Source: Syntrophus aciditrophicus SB
Lineage (GTDB): Bacteria; Desulfobacterota; Syntrophia; Syntrophales; Syntrophaceae
DNA length: 64,000 nucleotides
Assembly: GCF_000013405.1 (NCBI RefSeq)
Contig: NC_007759.1
Coordinates: 931,001 to 995,000, forward strand
Reading direction: 5' to 3'
Shown here: positions 44,615 to 54,894 of the stretch, piece by piece
Position numbering within the stretch: the first letter of the stretch is position 1
Layout of the letters: every line of letters begins with the position of its first letter
Notes under the pieces: generated by a model
Databases searched by the model: none
What the model saw: only the letters and a program-made list of their open reading frames with translations
Told to the model about the DNA's origin: nothing
Position numbers and translations under genes: made by a program

Positions 44615-45418
44615 TCAGAGCTTTGCTTTGAGAAAAGATATAAGTTTGCAATAAACTTGTTCAATTTCTTCTGTTCCCGGCAGTGTATCCCTGATTTTCC
44701 TGAGATAATTCCGTTCATAGATCATCCGGAAAGTTGGCAGATAATTGATGTCATAGACCCACGCCATCTGAAGAAGCTTAAAGTCATTCAGAGACTTTAG
44801 CTGGTGCAGGCTGATCATTTTTTCTTCAATGAGGCTGATCAAAATTTCACCGGATACTTCCGGTGTATCCGGCAGATCAAGTTCAACAGCTGCTTTCCTT
44901 TCTGTCCCGTTACTGTTGTAACAGGTTGTAACAACGTAGTAGATGTCCAGTTTATCGGCATCCCGCAGCAGTCTGCTGAAATAGGTGCAGATGGGGGACT
45001 CATTTTCAGGGATGGTCAAGCGATTATGATAGGAGATGGCTTTCAGTATCAGTTCCCGGGCATCCCTATCCAATGCTGCCAGCGCCTTTTCCTGTTTAAG
45101 GATCCTGACGCCCAACTCTCCATGGTTTTCTGATTTCTGATCCACGAAGGTCTGGTAGCGGACGAATTGCTGAAAACGGCCAATATCATGAAACAGGGCC
45201 ATGACTTCCGCAAGTCTAAGGGCATTATGACTCAGATCCAGCTTTTTTCCGATATTCAGGATTTCATTACAAACCCTTAATGAGTGCTTCTCCTTCAGCA
45301 ATATGGCCTGCTGGATAATCGAGTCAGAGGAATAGAAAGATCGGACATACCTGTAGAACCAGTCTTTCAGATTTTTCAAATCGGATTCGTTTATTTGACA
45401 GGAATTCTGGGATATCAT
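44615..45418 (-). CDS. HD-domain phosphohydrolase
   Basis: 267 residues. An HD domain (about 45-165) has SLRVCNEILNIGKKLDL, then EVMALFHDIGRFQQF with the HD pair near 72-73, SENHGELGVRIL with a third His, and SYHNRLTIP, with LLRDADKLDIYYVV supplying the last Asp near 140. This is the metal-dependent HD phosphohydrolase pattern (nucleotide or cyclic-nucleotide substrates). The exact substrate cannot be told. Single gene. Confidence 0.85.
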   Translation of the reverse strand: MISQNSCQINESDLKNLKDWFYRYVRSFYSSDSIIQQAILLKEKHSLRVCNEILNIGKKLDLSHNALRLAEVMALFHDIGRFQQFVRYQTFVDQKSENHGELGVRILKQEKALAALDRDARELILKAISYHNRLTIPENESPICTYFSRLLRDADKLDIYYVVTTCYNSNGTERKAAVELDLPDTPEVSGEILISLIEEKMISLHQLKSLNDFKLLQMAWVYDINYLPTFRMIYERNYLRKIRDTLPGTEEIEQVYCKLISFLKAKL

Positions 45419-46294
45419 GATGGGTCTTTTAACAGTTCATTATTCAGAAAAAAGAAAAGAGGCCTATACTGCATTCAATTCGCAATTTGTTGCTTGTGGT
45501 AATCAGCGGTGACCATCATGGCTGCTGAAGTGAAGCGACACACCTTTTGCCTCTGGGATTGACATCCTCATTTATCTTTAAATATAAACACACATTATTC
45601 TGTTTTTACAGGAGAAAATTCCATTTCAAGGAATTTTCTCAGCAACGACGGTTCATTAAGGTCTGTAAGAACAATCCTGAAATCGTTCGGATATTCCGTG
45701 CGTTGACTCAGTCAATGGGGGGGGCGTGATTCTTCCGGAACACTACGCTTCCTGTCAACAAGGATGAAATCATCCGGAAAGTAGAGTGCAAGTTCATATT
45801 CGATTTCATTTCTGTCAGGAATACAGATATTGAACATCGACATGGCATCATGGATCTTATGAACGACGATGGGTATCCTTGTTTAGGCAGTGATGTTGTT
45901 AAGAGAAAGGTAGAGGGGCACTCCACGCCACGTCTTGTGGCAACTCGAATTGGAAGGCAATGAAGGCTTTTCAGCAGTTTCTTCATTGGAAAGAAGGTTT
46001 TTACCAGGCGGTAGATTCAAGCTGATGACATAAACATTTTTAGTTTCAGGATAATGTTATTTAAATTAATCGTTAAAAAATATTTGGGAAAGATTGTAAC
46101 TGAACGGAGGCGGCCACTTCCTAATTTCATGGTCAGGGTTGCATGAACAGCCGGCCGATATGGGCCGGTATTTTTTCCGGGAACGGTAAAGGTCAAATGA
46201 TGGTAGTGAAAGAACCAAGGAATCATTTTCCGCCTTTGCGTAATGGTCTGAGGACCTATGATGAAAAGGCTCTTTAAGAGATCTGCCGGACAAT
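45419..46294. other. Gene-poor 0.9-kb region
   Basis: No supported gene. It contains an 11-bp hairpin GAGAAAATTCC/GGAATTTTCTC (45612-45640) and a terminator-like hairpin with a T-tract at 46150-46176. Short frames in it look random; it may be eroded coding sequence or hold an unrecognised small RNA. Confidence 0.35.
46150..46176 (+). terminator. Rho-independent terminator-like hairpin
   Basis: CCGGCC-GATATG-GGCCGG followed by TATTTTTT on the plus strand: a strong GC stem with a T-tract. No plus-strand gene ends just before it, so it could end a small RNA or an unrecognised transcript from the preceding 0.7 kb. Confidence 0.6.
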
Positions 46295-46927
46295 TTATTC
46301 CGCAAGATTGTAGTCTGCCAGGATTTCAGCTGTGAGACCTTCTGCTTCCCGCTTAAACACCTGATGATGTACAAGGCTGATGCCAATAAGTTCTTCAAGG
46401 AACTGTCGAAAATCGGGGGCTGAAACCAATGGCACAGAAGACTTGTATCTGGCAGCATACAATCTCAGAATATTGGCTTTGGTAACTTCTTCCAGCCTTT
46501 CACGCTCCGCGGTATAAATTGCCTGCCACAAACGTCCGGTTGCTTCCTCCATCCCCCTGTCTCCCTGAGCCCGCTGTGTCCTCTCCACACTGGAAAGTTC
46601 CGCCCGGGCCGCTTCCACTTCGCCGTGAGCAATCCCGAACTTGTCCCGTGCTGACATGGCCTCGGATTTCGCAGTTTCGAACGCTTCTCTTTGTGCGGGG
46701 CCTTCTTCATAAAATTTGCGGCGAACGCTTTCGTAAACATTCATTGCAGAGTAAAGCAGGCGTTGAGCTTCTTTTTCTTGTGCAATCAGCAGGTTGATTC
46801 TGTCTCTCCGAGCTTGAAGAGAAGAATCCCGAGCCTTTTCCTTCTCTTTCAATCGTTCCAGGTCAAGCTTTGCCTTCTCGATTGCGGACAAAGTCTCTGT
46901 TGAAATTTGTTTTTTCTGCATGTTCAA
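46295..46927 (-). CDS. Coiled-coil protein of unknown function
   Basis: About 210 residues. The TTG at 46927 has GGAG six bases upstream; an ATG at 46921 is the alternative. Nearly the whole protein is charged helix with heptad character (IEKAKLDLERLKEKEKARDSSLQARRDRI, TAKSEAMSARDKF, GEVEAARAELSSVERTQRAQ), ending in a short globular tail. No family recognised. Cytoplasmic by lack of signal or membrane segment. Confidence 0.65.
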   Translation of the reverse strand: MNMQKKQISTETLSAIEKAKLDLERLKEKEKARDSSLQARRDRINLLIAQEKEAQRLLYSAMNVYESVRRKFYEEGPAQREAFETAKSEAMSARDKFGIAHGEVEAARAELSSVERTQRAQGDRGMEEATGRLWQAIYTAERERLEEVTKANILRLYAARYKSSVPLVSAPDFRQFLEELIGISLVHHQVFKREAEGLTAEILADYNLAE

Positions 46928-47408
46928 TGATTTCTCCTTTTTTGATTTATCCCACAGTCACTCGCTTCCTGAGAAAAACGAACGTATCATGATCCACTGT
47001 ATCCGGCTGAAGAAAAAATGCGTGATAATCATTTCTCTATTTTGAGGGTTTCCCGATTGGTTTTTTGTATCTGCTGCATATATTATTTAATTTAAGTCCG
47101 AAATCAAAGGCTTTGCTGAAAACTTTATATCAAGACTCATAAATGCCATTCTTGTCAAACCAAAATTTACTTAAAACATCGACCAGTTTGCGCCTGATTG
47201 TGCAGATAATAACTTTTTCATTCCTGCCTTTACCATATACAAATCGGTCATGACCGGATTACATCAAATGAACAAATGCATATCCTGACAATCAGGGCAT
47301 GAACCCAAAAGAAGTGTGGGCATCTATGCTTATTTAATGAAAACAGAGAGTCAAATGGCCGTTTGTATATTCGGAAACACGATTTTTGAGGGAATTGGGC
47401 ACAATTCA
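46928..47408. other. Intergenic region upstream of the coiled-coil gene
   Basis: Nothing recognisable as a gene; AT-rich, presumably with the promoter of the coiled-coil gene. Confidence 0.35.
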
Positions 47409-47466
47409 GGCACCATAAAATCAAGGGATTAGCCGTGCATGGCTAATCCCTTGATTTTATGGTGCC
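47409..47466. repeat. 26-bp perfect inverted repeat overlapping the tRNA-Arg 3' end
   Basis: Arms 47409-47434 and 47441-47466 are exact complements around a 6-base loop (GTGCAT). The right arm includes the last bases of tRNA-Arg (GGCACCA on the tRNA strand). The stem continues past the tRNA through ATAAAATCAAGGG. There is no T-tract after it on the tRNA strand, so it is not a standard terminator. Confidence 0.85.
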
Positions 47467-47536
47467 CCTGCGGCGATTCGAACGCCGGGCACACGGATTA
47501 GGAATCCGTTGCTCTATCCTGCTGAGCTACAGGGGC
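47460..47536 (-). tRNA. tRNA-Arg (anticodon CCT)
   Basis: 77 bases with the CCA encoded. Acceptor GCCCCTG pairs with CAGGGGC, the D arm is GCTCAGCAGGATAGAGC, the anticodon stem ACGGA/TCCGT closes loop TTCCTAA (anticodon CCT, reading AGG), and the T arm is GGCGTTCGAATCGCC. Its 3' end lies inside a 26-bp inverted repeat. Confidence 0.96.
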
Positions 47537-47831
47537 CTGATAGGGAATTGAAAGATGCAGCCGTGTAACACTCTTTTTCCCGGGTGTCAATATGCTTTGC
47601 TGATCGCGATTCATATAGATGCTATTGATGAAGTAGATAATTCATGTTGCCTGATCCTTGCATACAAGTCAACGAAAATGGGGTTGCACCGGCGTTCTAA
47701 TCCTGTTAGAAGCTTACTGAAATATTTTTTTGTGATGTAAAATTCCATTCTGAGAGGAATGGGATCTCACGTGCTGGACCTGTTCAGGTTTTCAGGCGAA
47801 GAAGATTCAATGCAAAGTGAAGTAACAATTC
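47537..47831. other. Intergenic region tRNA-Arg to DUF4390 gene
   Basis: Divergent promoters expected; no gene or clear motif seen. Confidence 0.35.
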
Positions 47832-48410
47832 ATGAAAAACAAGATTTTAGTTTTATTAATTATTACAATTGTTCTGCTGCTTTTCCCACTTTTTTATAAT
47901 CATTATGCGATTGATTACAGTGAAATAAAAATCAGGGATGTTCTGGTGACGAATGACAACACGAACGTCCTTGTTTATGCGCGGGTATCTCACTTCACTC
48001 CGGATCTCGAAAAGGCCATTCTTGCCGGAGTTCCCACGACATTCTCTTTCAAAATAGAGTTCTATCAGGATGAGGAATTCTGGTTCGATAAAAGACTGGC
48101 GCAAGTCGAAGTAAAAAAGAACATCAAGTATGACCAGATCAAGAAAACTTTTTATCTGACGTCGGATTTCGAGAGAGCGCCCGCTGTATTTCAGGGATTT
48201 GATGTGGCCTGGCCGGCCATAGCCGAGATCAACGGAATCCCCATCATAAATACGAAGCATCTTAATCAGGATCAGAAATATTATGCCCGAATTAAAATGG
48301 AATGGGAGAATTACCGTTTACCTTTTTATGCGAAGTTGATTCGGATTTTTTTATCATTCCGGGATTTTGAAACAGACTGGCAAAGTCAGCCTTTTCATTT
48401 TCAGCAATGA
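47832..48410 (+). CDS. DUF4390 membrane-anchored protein
   Basis: 192 residues with one N-terminal membrane segment (ILVLLIITIVLLLFPLF) and an extracytoplasmic beta-rich domain (IDYSEIKIRDVLVTNDNTNVLVYARV, FSFKIEFYQDEEFWFDKRLAQVEVKK). This matches DUF4390, a family found mainly beside NtrY-type kinases. Its stop overlaps the kinase start by four bases, so the pair is coupled; it may be an accessory sensor of the kinase. Confidence 0.85.
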   Translation: MKNKILVLLIITIVLLLFPLFYNHYAIDYSEIKIRDVLVTNDNTNVLVYARVSHFTPDLEKAILAGVPTTFSFKIEFYQDEEFWFDKRLAQVEVKKNIKYDQIKKTFYLTSDFERAPAVFQGFDVAWPAIAEINGIPIINTKHLNQDQKYYARIKMEWENYRLPFYAKLIRIFLSFRDFETDWQSQPFHFQQ

Positions 48411-50629
48411 ACAGGAACAGCCAAATCAAGAATAATATCGACGAAGTGCAGAGGAGGCGCCGTGATCTGATCCTGATTGTCGTGACGGTGTTGTGCATCC
48501 TTGCTTTTTCATTCATCGAACATCACCTTTTTCAAGAGGAATATCTTCTTCCCGAGTCGAATAACATCCTTATTTTCGGTCTGATCAATATCAATATCAT
48601 CTTGATCATCCTGCTGATTTTCTTGATTGTCAGGAATGTGGTCAAGCTGGTCTTTGAAAGACGCCAGGGTGTTATCGGGTCAAAAATGAGAACGAAACTG
48701 GTGGCCGCCTTCGTTTCTCTTTCCCTCATTCCAACCATCCTGCTCTTTCTGGTATCGATTAACTTTTTATCCTACAGCATCGACAACTGGTTTAATGTCC
48801 GGGTGGGTGACGCATTGAATAAAACGATGGAAGTCACCCAGATTTATTACAAGCAATATGAAAAGAATGCGAAGTATCATGCAGGCCAGTTGAGTGCCGA
48901 TATCATGGAAAATCAGCTTTATGAAAAAGAAAGAGTCGATTATCTGAAGACGCTGGTTGAACAAAGGCAGAAACAGATTAAAACTACAGTCATCGAAATA
49001 TACGTGGATAACCGGAAGAAAGGGATGGTGTTTCCCGGTCCGGAGCACGCTGATATCAAAACCATATCTCCTACCCCCCAGGTTATGGAGGAGGTTTTTG
49101 CCGGGAATGAGATTTCAATCATCCAGCCTTCGGAGGATGGGGAATTCATCAGCGGATTGTCCCCCATTTATTCCAGTGCAGAGCCTTCTGAAGCTATCGG
49201 CGCCGTTGTAGTCAGTTATTATATCCCGAAAGAAATCGTCGACAAAGTTTCGGTGATATCCAGGGCTTCAGAACAATACAGCCAACTTCATCTCATGAAG
49301 AATCCCATCAAAATCAGTTACATCATCACTTTGTCCATTGTGACGCTCCTGATTATTTTTTCCGCTACCTGGTTTGGCTTGTACATGGCCAAAGGGATTA
49401 CGGTGCCGATCCTGAATCTTGCCGATGCGACAAGGCGTATTGCCCGGGGGGATCTGAATCACCAGATTGACATTGTCGCTGATGATGAAATCGGAGTTCT
49501 TGTTGAAGCCTTCAATTCAATGACCAGAGATTTGAAGCAGAGCAACGAAAATCTCGAACAGGCCAACATGGATCTTGAGCAGAGACGGAAATATATGGCG
49601 ACGGTTCTTCATAACGTTTCTGCCGGTGTGATTTCCGTTGATGAAGAAGGGTTTATTACGACGATCAACAGAGCAGCGGAAAGAATGCTCGACATTCGAC
49701 TGGAAAAGGTAATCAATCGACGATATGAAGACATTCTGTCGACTGAGCATATGAATCTTGCCGAAGATCTTTTACAAGAACTGGCGAAAAGCGGAAAGAA
49801 CCAGATCGAAAAACAGATTGAACTGATGCTCAAGGACCGAGTCTTGACCATTCTCATGACCATGACGCTTGTGAGGGATGGCGAGGGTCATGAGAGAGGG
49901 ATGGTTGTCGTCTTTGAGGATCTTACTCAGCTGCAGCAAGCCGAGCGGGCTGCGGCGTGGCGTGAAGTGGCTCGACGGATGGCTCATGAAATCAAGAACC
50001 CATTGACGCCGATTCAGTTGTCTGCCCAGAGGCTCCAGCGCAAGTATGGCGAGCGGTTGGCTGAGGATGGGGCTGTTTTTTATGAATGCACCCGGACCAT
50101 TATTGATCAGGTCGAGATTCTGAAAAATCTGGTGAATGAATTTTTCCGTTATGCCCGGATGCCGGTGACGCGTCCCATGCCCAGCAACCTGAATGAAACT
50201 GTAACCGATGCCGTTGCTCTTTTCCAGGATGCCCATAAGGACATCAGGTTCGAGTTTAATTTGAGCGAAGAAATGCCGAAGGTGATTCTGGATACAGAGC
50301 AGATTAAAAGGGTCATCGTCAACCTGCTGGATAATGCCGTGGCTGCTGTCAGTAAAAATGACGGATGTATAAAAATCAGGACCTTTTACGACAGGATCAA
50401 CAACCGGGCGATCACGGAGGTTGCCGATAACGGCTGCGGCGTTCCTGCGGGGAATAAGGTAAAGGTGTTTGAACCGTATTTTTCCACGAAAAAAACCGGA
50501 ACAGGTCTTGGATTAGCGATTGTCAGCTCCATCATTTCCGATCACAATGGACATATAAAGATCTCCAATAATGCTCCCCGTGGCACGGTTGTCAGGTTTG
50601 ATCTGCCCGTCCTGGAAAACCTGACATAA
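48407..50629 (+). CDS. ntrY: NtrY-type sensor histidine kinase
   Basis: 740 residues. N-terminal membrane helices (about 20-95 and 305-330) flank an extracytoplasmic sensor. Then come HAMP (LADATRRIARGDLNHQI), PAS (VLHNVSAGVISVDEEGFITTINRAAERML), HisKA with the phospho-acceptor His in RMAHEIKNPLTPIQLSAQRL near 525-544, and HATPase with NLLDNAVAAV, EVADNGCGVP and GTGLGLAIVSSI. This is the NtrY order, a kinase linked to nitrogen or redox control in proteobacteria. It is followed by its NtrX-type regulator. Confidence 0.93.
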   Translation: MNRNSQIKNNIDEVQRRRRDLILIVVTVLCILAFSFIEHHLFQEEYLLPESNNILIFGLININIILIILLIFLIVRNVVKLVFERRQGVIGSKMRTKLVAAFVSLSLIPTILLFLVSINFLSYSIDNWFNVRVGDALNKTMEVTQIYYKQYEKNAKYHAGQLSADIMENQLYEKERVDYLKTLVEQRQKQIKTTVIEIYVDNRKKGMVFPGPEHADIKTISPTPQVMEEVFAGNEISIIQPSEDGEFISGLSPIYSSAEPSEAIGAVVVSYYIPKEIVDKVSVISRASEQYSQLHLMKNPIKISYIITLSIVTLLIIFSATWFGLYMAKGITVPILNLADATRRIARGDLNHQIDIVADDEIGVLVEAFNSMTRDLKQSNENLEQANMDLEQRRKYMATVLHNVSAGVISVDEEGFITTINRAAERMLDIRLEKVINRRYEDILSTEHMNLAEDLLQELAKSGKNQIEKQIELMLKDRVLTILMTMTLVRDGEGHERGMVVVFEDLTQLQQAERAAAWREVARRMAHEIKNPLTPIQLSAQRLQRKYGERLAEDGAVFYECTRTIIDQVEILKNLVNEFFRYARMPVTRPMPSNLNETVTDAVALFQDAHKDIRFEFNLSEEMPKVILDTEQIKRVIVNLLDNAVAAVSKNDGCIKIRTFYDRINNRAITEVADNGCGVPAGNKVKVFEPYFSTKKTGTGLGLAIVSSIISDHNGHIKISNNAPRGTVVRFDLPVLENLT

Positions 50630-50742
50630 TGAGGTAACGGGAGAAATATCATTTTGGCTGGTGTTAATGACACCCATAATCTGAGAGAATGTGTTAGAAT
50701 ATAAAAAATGTTCTACTCATCAAATATTTAAAAAGTTGGTTT

Positions 50743-52116
50743 ATGCAAAAATCAATACTGATTGTCGATGATGAAGAGAGTATCTGCAAGTCCCTGGGAG
50801 ATATTCTTGTTGATGAAGGGTATGAGGTCCAGACTGTGCAGAGCGGCGAAGAGGCCATAAGACTCCTTGACGAGGATCTTCCCGGCATTGTGCTTCTGGA
50901 TATTTGGCTGCCCGGGATAGACGGGATGGAAGTCCTGAAAACGATTAAAAGCCTGCATCCCAAACTGCCGGTGGTCATGATGTCCGGCCACGGAACGATA
51001 GAAACCGCTGTGAAGGCGACTAAACTGGGCGCCTTCGACTTCATTGAGAAGCCTCTTTCTCTGGAGAAGATCATCCTGACGCTGAAACATGCTCTGGATT
51101 TGTCCCGCCTTGAAGAAGAAAATGTTTTACTGAAACAGAAAATTAACCGGGATTATGAGCTGACCGGTAAAAGTCCCCCGATTATCGAGCTGATGGAAAT
51201 GATCAGCATTGTGGCTCCCACTAATGCCTGGATTCTCATCATGGGGGAAAATGGAACGGGTAAGGAACTGGTAGCCCGTGCGATTCACCGTCAGAGCAAG
51301 CGGGCGGACAAGCCAATGGTTGAAGTGAATTGCGCGGCCATTCCCGAAGAACTTATCGAGAGCGAACTTTTTGGTCATGAGAAGGGCGCTTTTACCGGGG
51401 CCACGGAGAAGAAAAGGGGAAAATTCGATATCGCCCATGAAGGAACCATATTCCTTGACGAAGTGGCGGACATGAGTTTGAAGGCCCAAGCCAAGATTCT
51501 GAGAATCCTGCAGGAAAAAAAGTTTGAACGGGTTGGAGGGAACAAGGTGATCCAGCTCGACGTACGCGTCCTTGCCGCTACGAACAAAGATCTTGAAAAA
51601 GAAATGGAAGAAGGCCGATTCAGGCAGGACCTGTTTTATCGGCTTAATGTCATTCCGCTGAAAGTTCCTCCCCTGAGAAGCAGAAAAGAAGATATCCCTC
51701 TGCTGGCGGAACGGTTTCTGAGCGATTTTGCCCTGAAAGAGGGAGAGCCCGGAAAAACAATTCAGGATGATGCCTTGGCTCTTTTAATGGAGCATTCATG
51801 GCCGGGTAATGTGCGGGAACTCAAGAATTTCATTGAACGACTGGCGATCATGACGACCTCGAATGTGATCACCGTTCATGACATTCCACCTCTTCCAAGG
51901 GATGGCCATAAAGTCGAGCCATTCAGAGAACCCGGATTTGAGCTCTTGGCCGGCTCGTTCCGGGAGGCCAAGATGGATTTTGAAAAACAGTATATTTCCA
52001 GAAAACTCCGTGAATTTGACGGAAACATCTCAAAAACAGCCGAGTCCATTGGCCTGGAGCGAAGCAATCTGCACAAGAAAATCAAGGCCTATGGTCTGGA
52101 GAGCAAAAACGATTAA
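50743..52116 (+). CDS. ntrX: NtrX-type sigma-54 response regulator
   Basis: 457 residues. The receiver domain (ILIVDDEESIC; phospho-Asp in VLLDIWLPG near 53) is followed by an AAA+ sigma-54 activation domain with GENGTGKELVARAI near 167-180, the GAFTGA loop that contacts sigma-54 near 216-221, and FLDEVADMS. The C-terminus is a Fis-type HTH (ISKTAESIGLERSNLHKKI). It pairs with the kinase 113 bases upstream. All key residues are present, so it should activate sigma-54 promoters. Confidence 0.94.
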   Translation: MQKSILIVDDEESICKSLGDILVDEGYEVQTVQSGEEAIRLLDEDLPGIVLLDIWLPGIDGMEVLKTIKSLHPKLPVVMMSGHGTIETAVKATKLGAFDFIEKPLSLEKIILTLKHALDLSRLEEENVLLKQKINRDYELTGKSPPIIELMEMISIVAPTNAWILIMGENGTGKELVARAIHRQSKRADKPMVEVNCAAIPEELIESELFGHEKGAFTGATEKKRGKFDIAHEGTIFLDEVADMSLKAQAKILRILQEKKFERVGGNKVIQLDVRVLAATNKDLEKEMEEGRFRQDLFYRLNVIPLKVPPLRSRKEDIPLLAERFLSDFALKEGEPGKTIQDDALALLMEHSWPGNVRELKNFIERLAIMTTSNVITVHDIPPLPRDGHKVEPFREPGFELLAGSFREAKMDFEKQYISRKLREFDGNISKTAESIGLERSNLHKKIKAYGLESKND

Positions 52117-52293
52117 GAGTGCCGGCTTGGATTTAAAGGAATTTCAGAAAGCATGAAAGGAAAATCCACGGAGGGAGAGGAAAATAGTTCAGGAACGACG
52201 GCAATTCAACCTGCAGTTTAAATTGAACATCGGAAATATCCGGTTGCATCCGCTTCTGCCTGCATCCATGCTGAGATGAGATTTCCGAAAATC

Positions 52294-52707
52294 CTACCAC
52301 CGGGAAATGTTATCTTTGATCTTGCCATGGAGGAGCTTTGAAGCCTTCTCATCGCCTATGATACCCACGCGAATCCCCACAGTGGTCAAATTTTTATCTT
52401 TAAATGTGACGGTGAATTTAACCATTTCGTTGTTGATTTTGGTGGAAATCGTTCCCTGACTGATTTCCTTTACAGGCTCGACAGCGGTGCCGCGCATGTC
52501 CGCGACAGTCCTTTCGCATGCAGTCCAGACTTTTTCGAAAGGGTAGGGATAGTCCGTTTTCAGTTCGCCGTTGACAAACAAATAGGTTCCCGTTCCCGCG
52601 CCGACGGCCGCGCCGCCTACCAGGAGCGCCTGACAGCCTAAAGTAAGAGAAATAAATAAAATCGGTATGATCCCGAACAGGCTTCTTTTTATGTTCGAAC
52701 TTTTCAT
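52294..52707 (-). CDS. DUF3568-like lipoprotein
   Basis: 137 residues from the ATG at 52707 with GGGGAGGTAG before it. The signal peptide ends in lipobox TLGC. It then has GGAAVGAGTGTYLFVNGELKTDYPYPFEKVWTACERTV and a mixed alpha/beta domain, matching DUF3568, small envelope proteins of unknown role. The start lies 5 bases before the end of dnaJ on the same strand. Confidence 0.8.
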   Translation of the reverse strand: MKSSNIKRSLFGIIPILFISLTLGCQALLVGGAAVGAGTGTYLFVNGELKTDYPYPFEKVWTACERTVADMRGTAVEPVKEISQGTISTKINNEMVKFTVTFKDKNLTTVGIRVGIIGDEKASKLLHGKIKDNISRW

Positions 52708-52711
52708 GAGT

Positions 52712-53782
52712 CTACCTCCCCTGTCCACCGCAAAGTCTTGCGAATTCAAGCAGAAGCTCTTCCTGTTTCCGCGTTAAATCAGTCGGGACGGAAACCGTGA
52801 TTTCGATGATCTGGTCTCCACTTCCAAATCCCCTGATGTGAGGGATGCCTTTACCTTTCAGACGGAATTGTGTTGCGTTTTGCGTTCCCCTGGGAATTTT
52901 CAACTTTTCTGTTCCCATCAGGGTCGGCACCTCGATTTTATCTCCCAGTGCAGCCTGCACAAAAGAAATCGGGATCCTGCAGTGGACGTCGTTTCCTCTT
53001 CTCTCAAAGAATTCATGAGGGTCGACAGTCAGGAAAACATACAGATCGCCATTCGGTCCTCCGAATTCTCCATCTTCGCCTTCTCCGCGAAGCCGCAGCC
53101 GGGAACTCGTTTCGACGCCGGCCGGTATCTTGACATGAACGGTTTTCTCAATGGTTGTTCTGCCCGTTCCATGGCAGGTCTTGCAGCGCTTAACAATAAT
53201 TTTGCCATAACCGTGGCACTCGGGACACGTGGTTCGAATGCTGAAGAATCCGCTGGATTGAACAACCTGTCCACGTCCGCCGCAATAACTGCAGGTCTTG
53301 ACATCCGATCCGGGATCAGCTCCTGAACCGTGACATTCGAAGCATTGAGCCGATTTGCTTATATTGAGATCCTTGGCGGTTCCAAAGACTGCTTCCAGAA
53401 ATGGCAAAGTCAAATCATAACGAAGGTCAGCTCCGGCCCGTCCCGCTGTTCGGGAACGGGATGTGCTGAACCCGAAGATGTCTTCAAAAATATCGCCAAA
53501 ACTTGAAAAAATATCATCAAATCCGGAAAATCCCTGAAATCCGGTGTTGCTGAGACCATCGTGTCCATATCGATCGTATATTTCCCGCTTTTTTCTGTCG
53601 CTCAGCACTTCATAGGCTTCGGCTGCCTGTTTGAATTTTTCTTCAGCCTCTTTGTCCCCCGGATTGCGGTCCGGGTGGTATCTCATGGCCATTTTGCGAT
53701 AGCTTTTTTTAATTTCTTCTTCTGTGGCATCCCGAGTTGTTCCCAGGACATCATAATAACAACTTTTTACCATTGTGCTCAA
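52712..53782 (-). CDS. dnaJ: Chaperone protein DnaJ
   Basis: 356 residues. J domain with the essential HPD in [10 protein letters not shown] near residues 34-43, a Gly/Phe linker ([22 protein letters not shown]), four CxxCxGxG zinc repeats ([32 protein letters not shown]) and the C-terminal substrate-binding domain. This is a type I co-chaperone that stimulates DnaK. The likely start is the TTG at 53782, six bases after GGAGGG; the ATG at 53773 is too far from it. dnaK is not adjacent. Confidence 0.93.
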   Translation of the reverse strand: MSTMVKSCYYDVLGTTRDATEEEIKKSYRKMAMRYHPDRNPGDKEAEEKFKQAAEAYEVLSDRKKREIYDRYGHDGLSNTGFQGFSGFDDIFSSFGDIFEDIFGFSTSRSRTAGRAGADLRYDLTLPFLEAVFGTAKDLNISKSAQCFECHGSGADPGSDVKTCSYCGGRGQVVQSSGFFSIRTTCPECHGYGKIIVKRCKTCHGTGRTTIEKTVHVKIPAGVETSSRLRLRGEGEDGEFGGPNGDLYVFLTVDPHEFFERRGNDVHCRIPISFVQAALGDKIEVPTLMGTEKLKIPRGTQNATQFRLKGKGIPHIRGFGSGDQIIEITVSVPTDLTRKQEELLLEFARLCGGQGR

Positions 53783-53988
53783 GAGTACCCTCCGTTTTTA
53801 ATTCTGCATTGACGCGTATAGTCTCTGTATTTGTTCTGAAAAAACCGAAAGGCGTCAGGTTGATGCTTCTTGAACTTCCCTCCATGATCACCCTGTTGCG
53901 TTGAAACGACATTTCTTGATGACGGGTTGAATTTTTGGTCTAAAATTTATTAATCGGTTGTCCCGTTGTCAAGGCGTGAAAATGCGTC

Positions 53989-54873
53989 TTACGTAACAAG
54001 GCGCTTCAGGGCTTCCTCATATTTTTCCCGGGTCTTCATGATGATTGCATCCGGAAGCTGGGGCGCCGGTGGTTTTTGATTCCAACTCAGGGACAGGAGG
54101 TAGTCGCGGAGAAACTGTTTGTCAAAGCTTTTCTGCGGGCGGCCTTCGACATAATCCGCCTTGGGCCAGAATCGTGAGGAATCGGGCGTAAGCAGTTCAT
54201 CGATCAGAATCAGTTCGCCGTCCACAAGGCCGAACTCCATTTTCGTATCGGCTATGATGATTCCCGCCTGATCCGCGATCTTTGATGCCCGTTTGTAAAT
54301 GGCGAGACTGATCTCGATAATTTTTCCCGTGTTTTCGACGCCCAGGATGTCTTCTGTTTCTTTTCGGGTAATGGGAGAATCATGTTCGCCTTCAGGGGCT
54401 TTTGTCGTTGGAGTAAAGATCGGCTCCGCAAGTTTCGATGATTCCTTCAGCCCGTCGGGCAGTCGAATACCCGAGACCGCCTTCTTCATCCGATAATCCT
54501 GCCATCCTGACCCGCTCAGATATCCGCGAACGATGCATTCCACCGGAAGGGGGGAAGCCTTTCTGACAAGCATGCTTCTTCCTTCCAGATCCTTCCGGTA
54601 GGGTTCACACTGTGAAGGATAGTCAGCCGGGTCGGTCGAGACAAGATGATTACCGACAATATCTTCCATTTTCTTAAACCAGAAGGCGGACATCTGAGTC
54701 AGGATTTTACCCTTATCCGGAATGGGTTCGCGCATGACCACATCGAAAGCCGAAATCCGGTCCGTGGCAACAATGAGAAGATGGGTGTCAAGGTCGTAAA
54801 TGTCGCGAACCTTGCCTACACTGAACAGCTTCAGTCCTTCAAAACGGGTTTTTATCAGGCCCATCTTTTCCAT
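53989..54873 (-). CDS. purC: SAICAR synthase PurC
   Basis: 294 residues. Phosphoribosylaminoimidazole-succinocarboxamide synthase, the ATP-dependent aspartate-adding step of purine synthesis. Seen: [30 protein letters not shown] at the start, [26 protein letters not shown], and [21 protein letters not shown] with the metal/ATP residues. The start has CAGGAGG. It is last in a run fmt-rsmB-MBL-purC on the same strand. Confidence 0.95.
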   Translation of the reverse strand: MEKMGLIKTRFEGLKLFSVGKVRDIYDLDTHLLIVATDRISAFDVVMREPIPDKGKILTQMSAFWFKKMEDIVGNHLVSTDPADYPSQCEPYRKDLEGRSMLVRKASPLPVECIVRGYLSGSGWQDYRMKKAVSGIRLPDGLKESSKLAEPIFTPTTKAPEGEHDSPITRKETEDILGVENTGKIIEISLAIYKRASKIADQAGIIIADTKMEFGLVDGELILIDELLTPDSSRFWPKADYVEGRPQKSFDKQFLRDYLLSLSWNQKPPAPQLPDAIIMKTREKYEEALKRLVT

Positions 54874-54894
54874 TCATGCCTCCTGATCTTTTGC

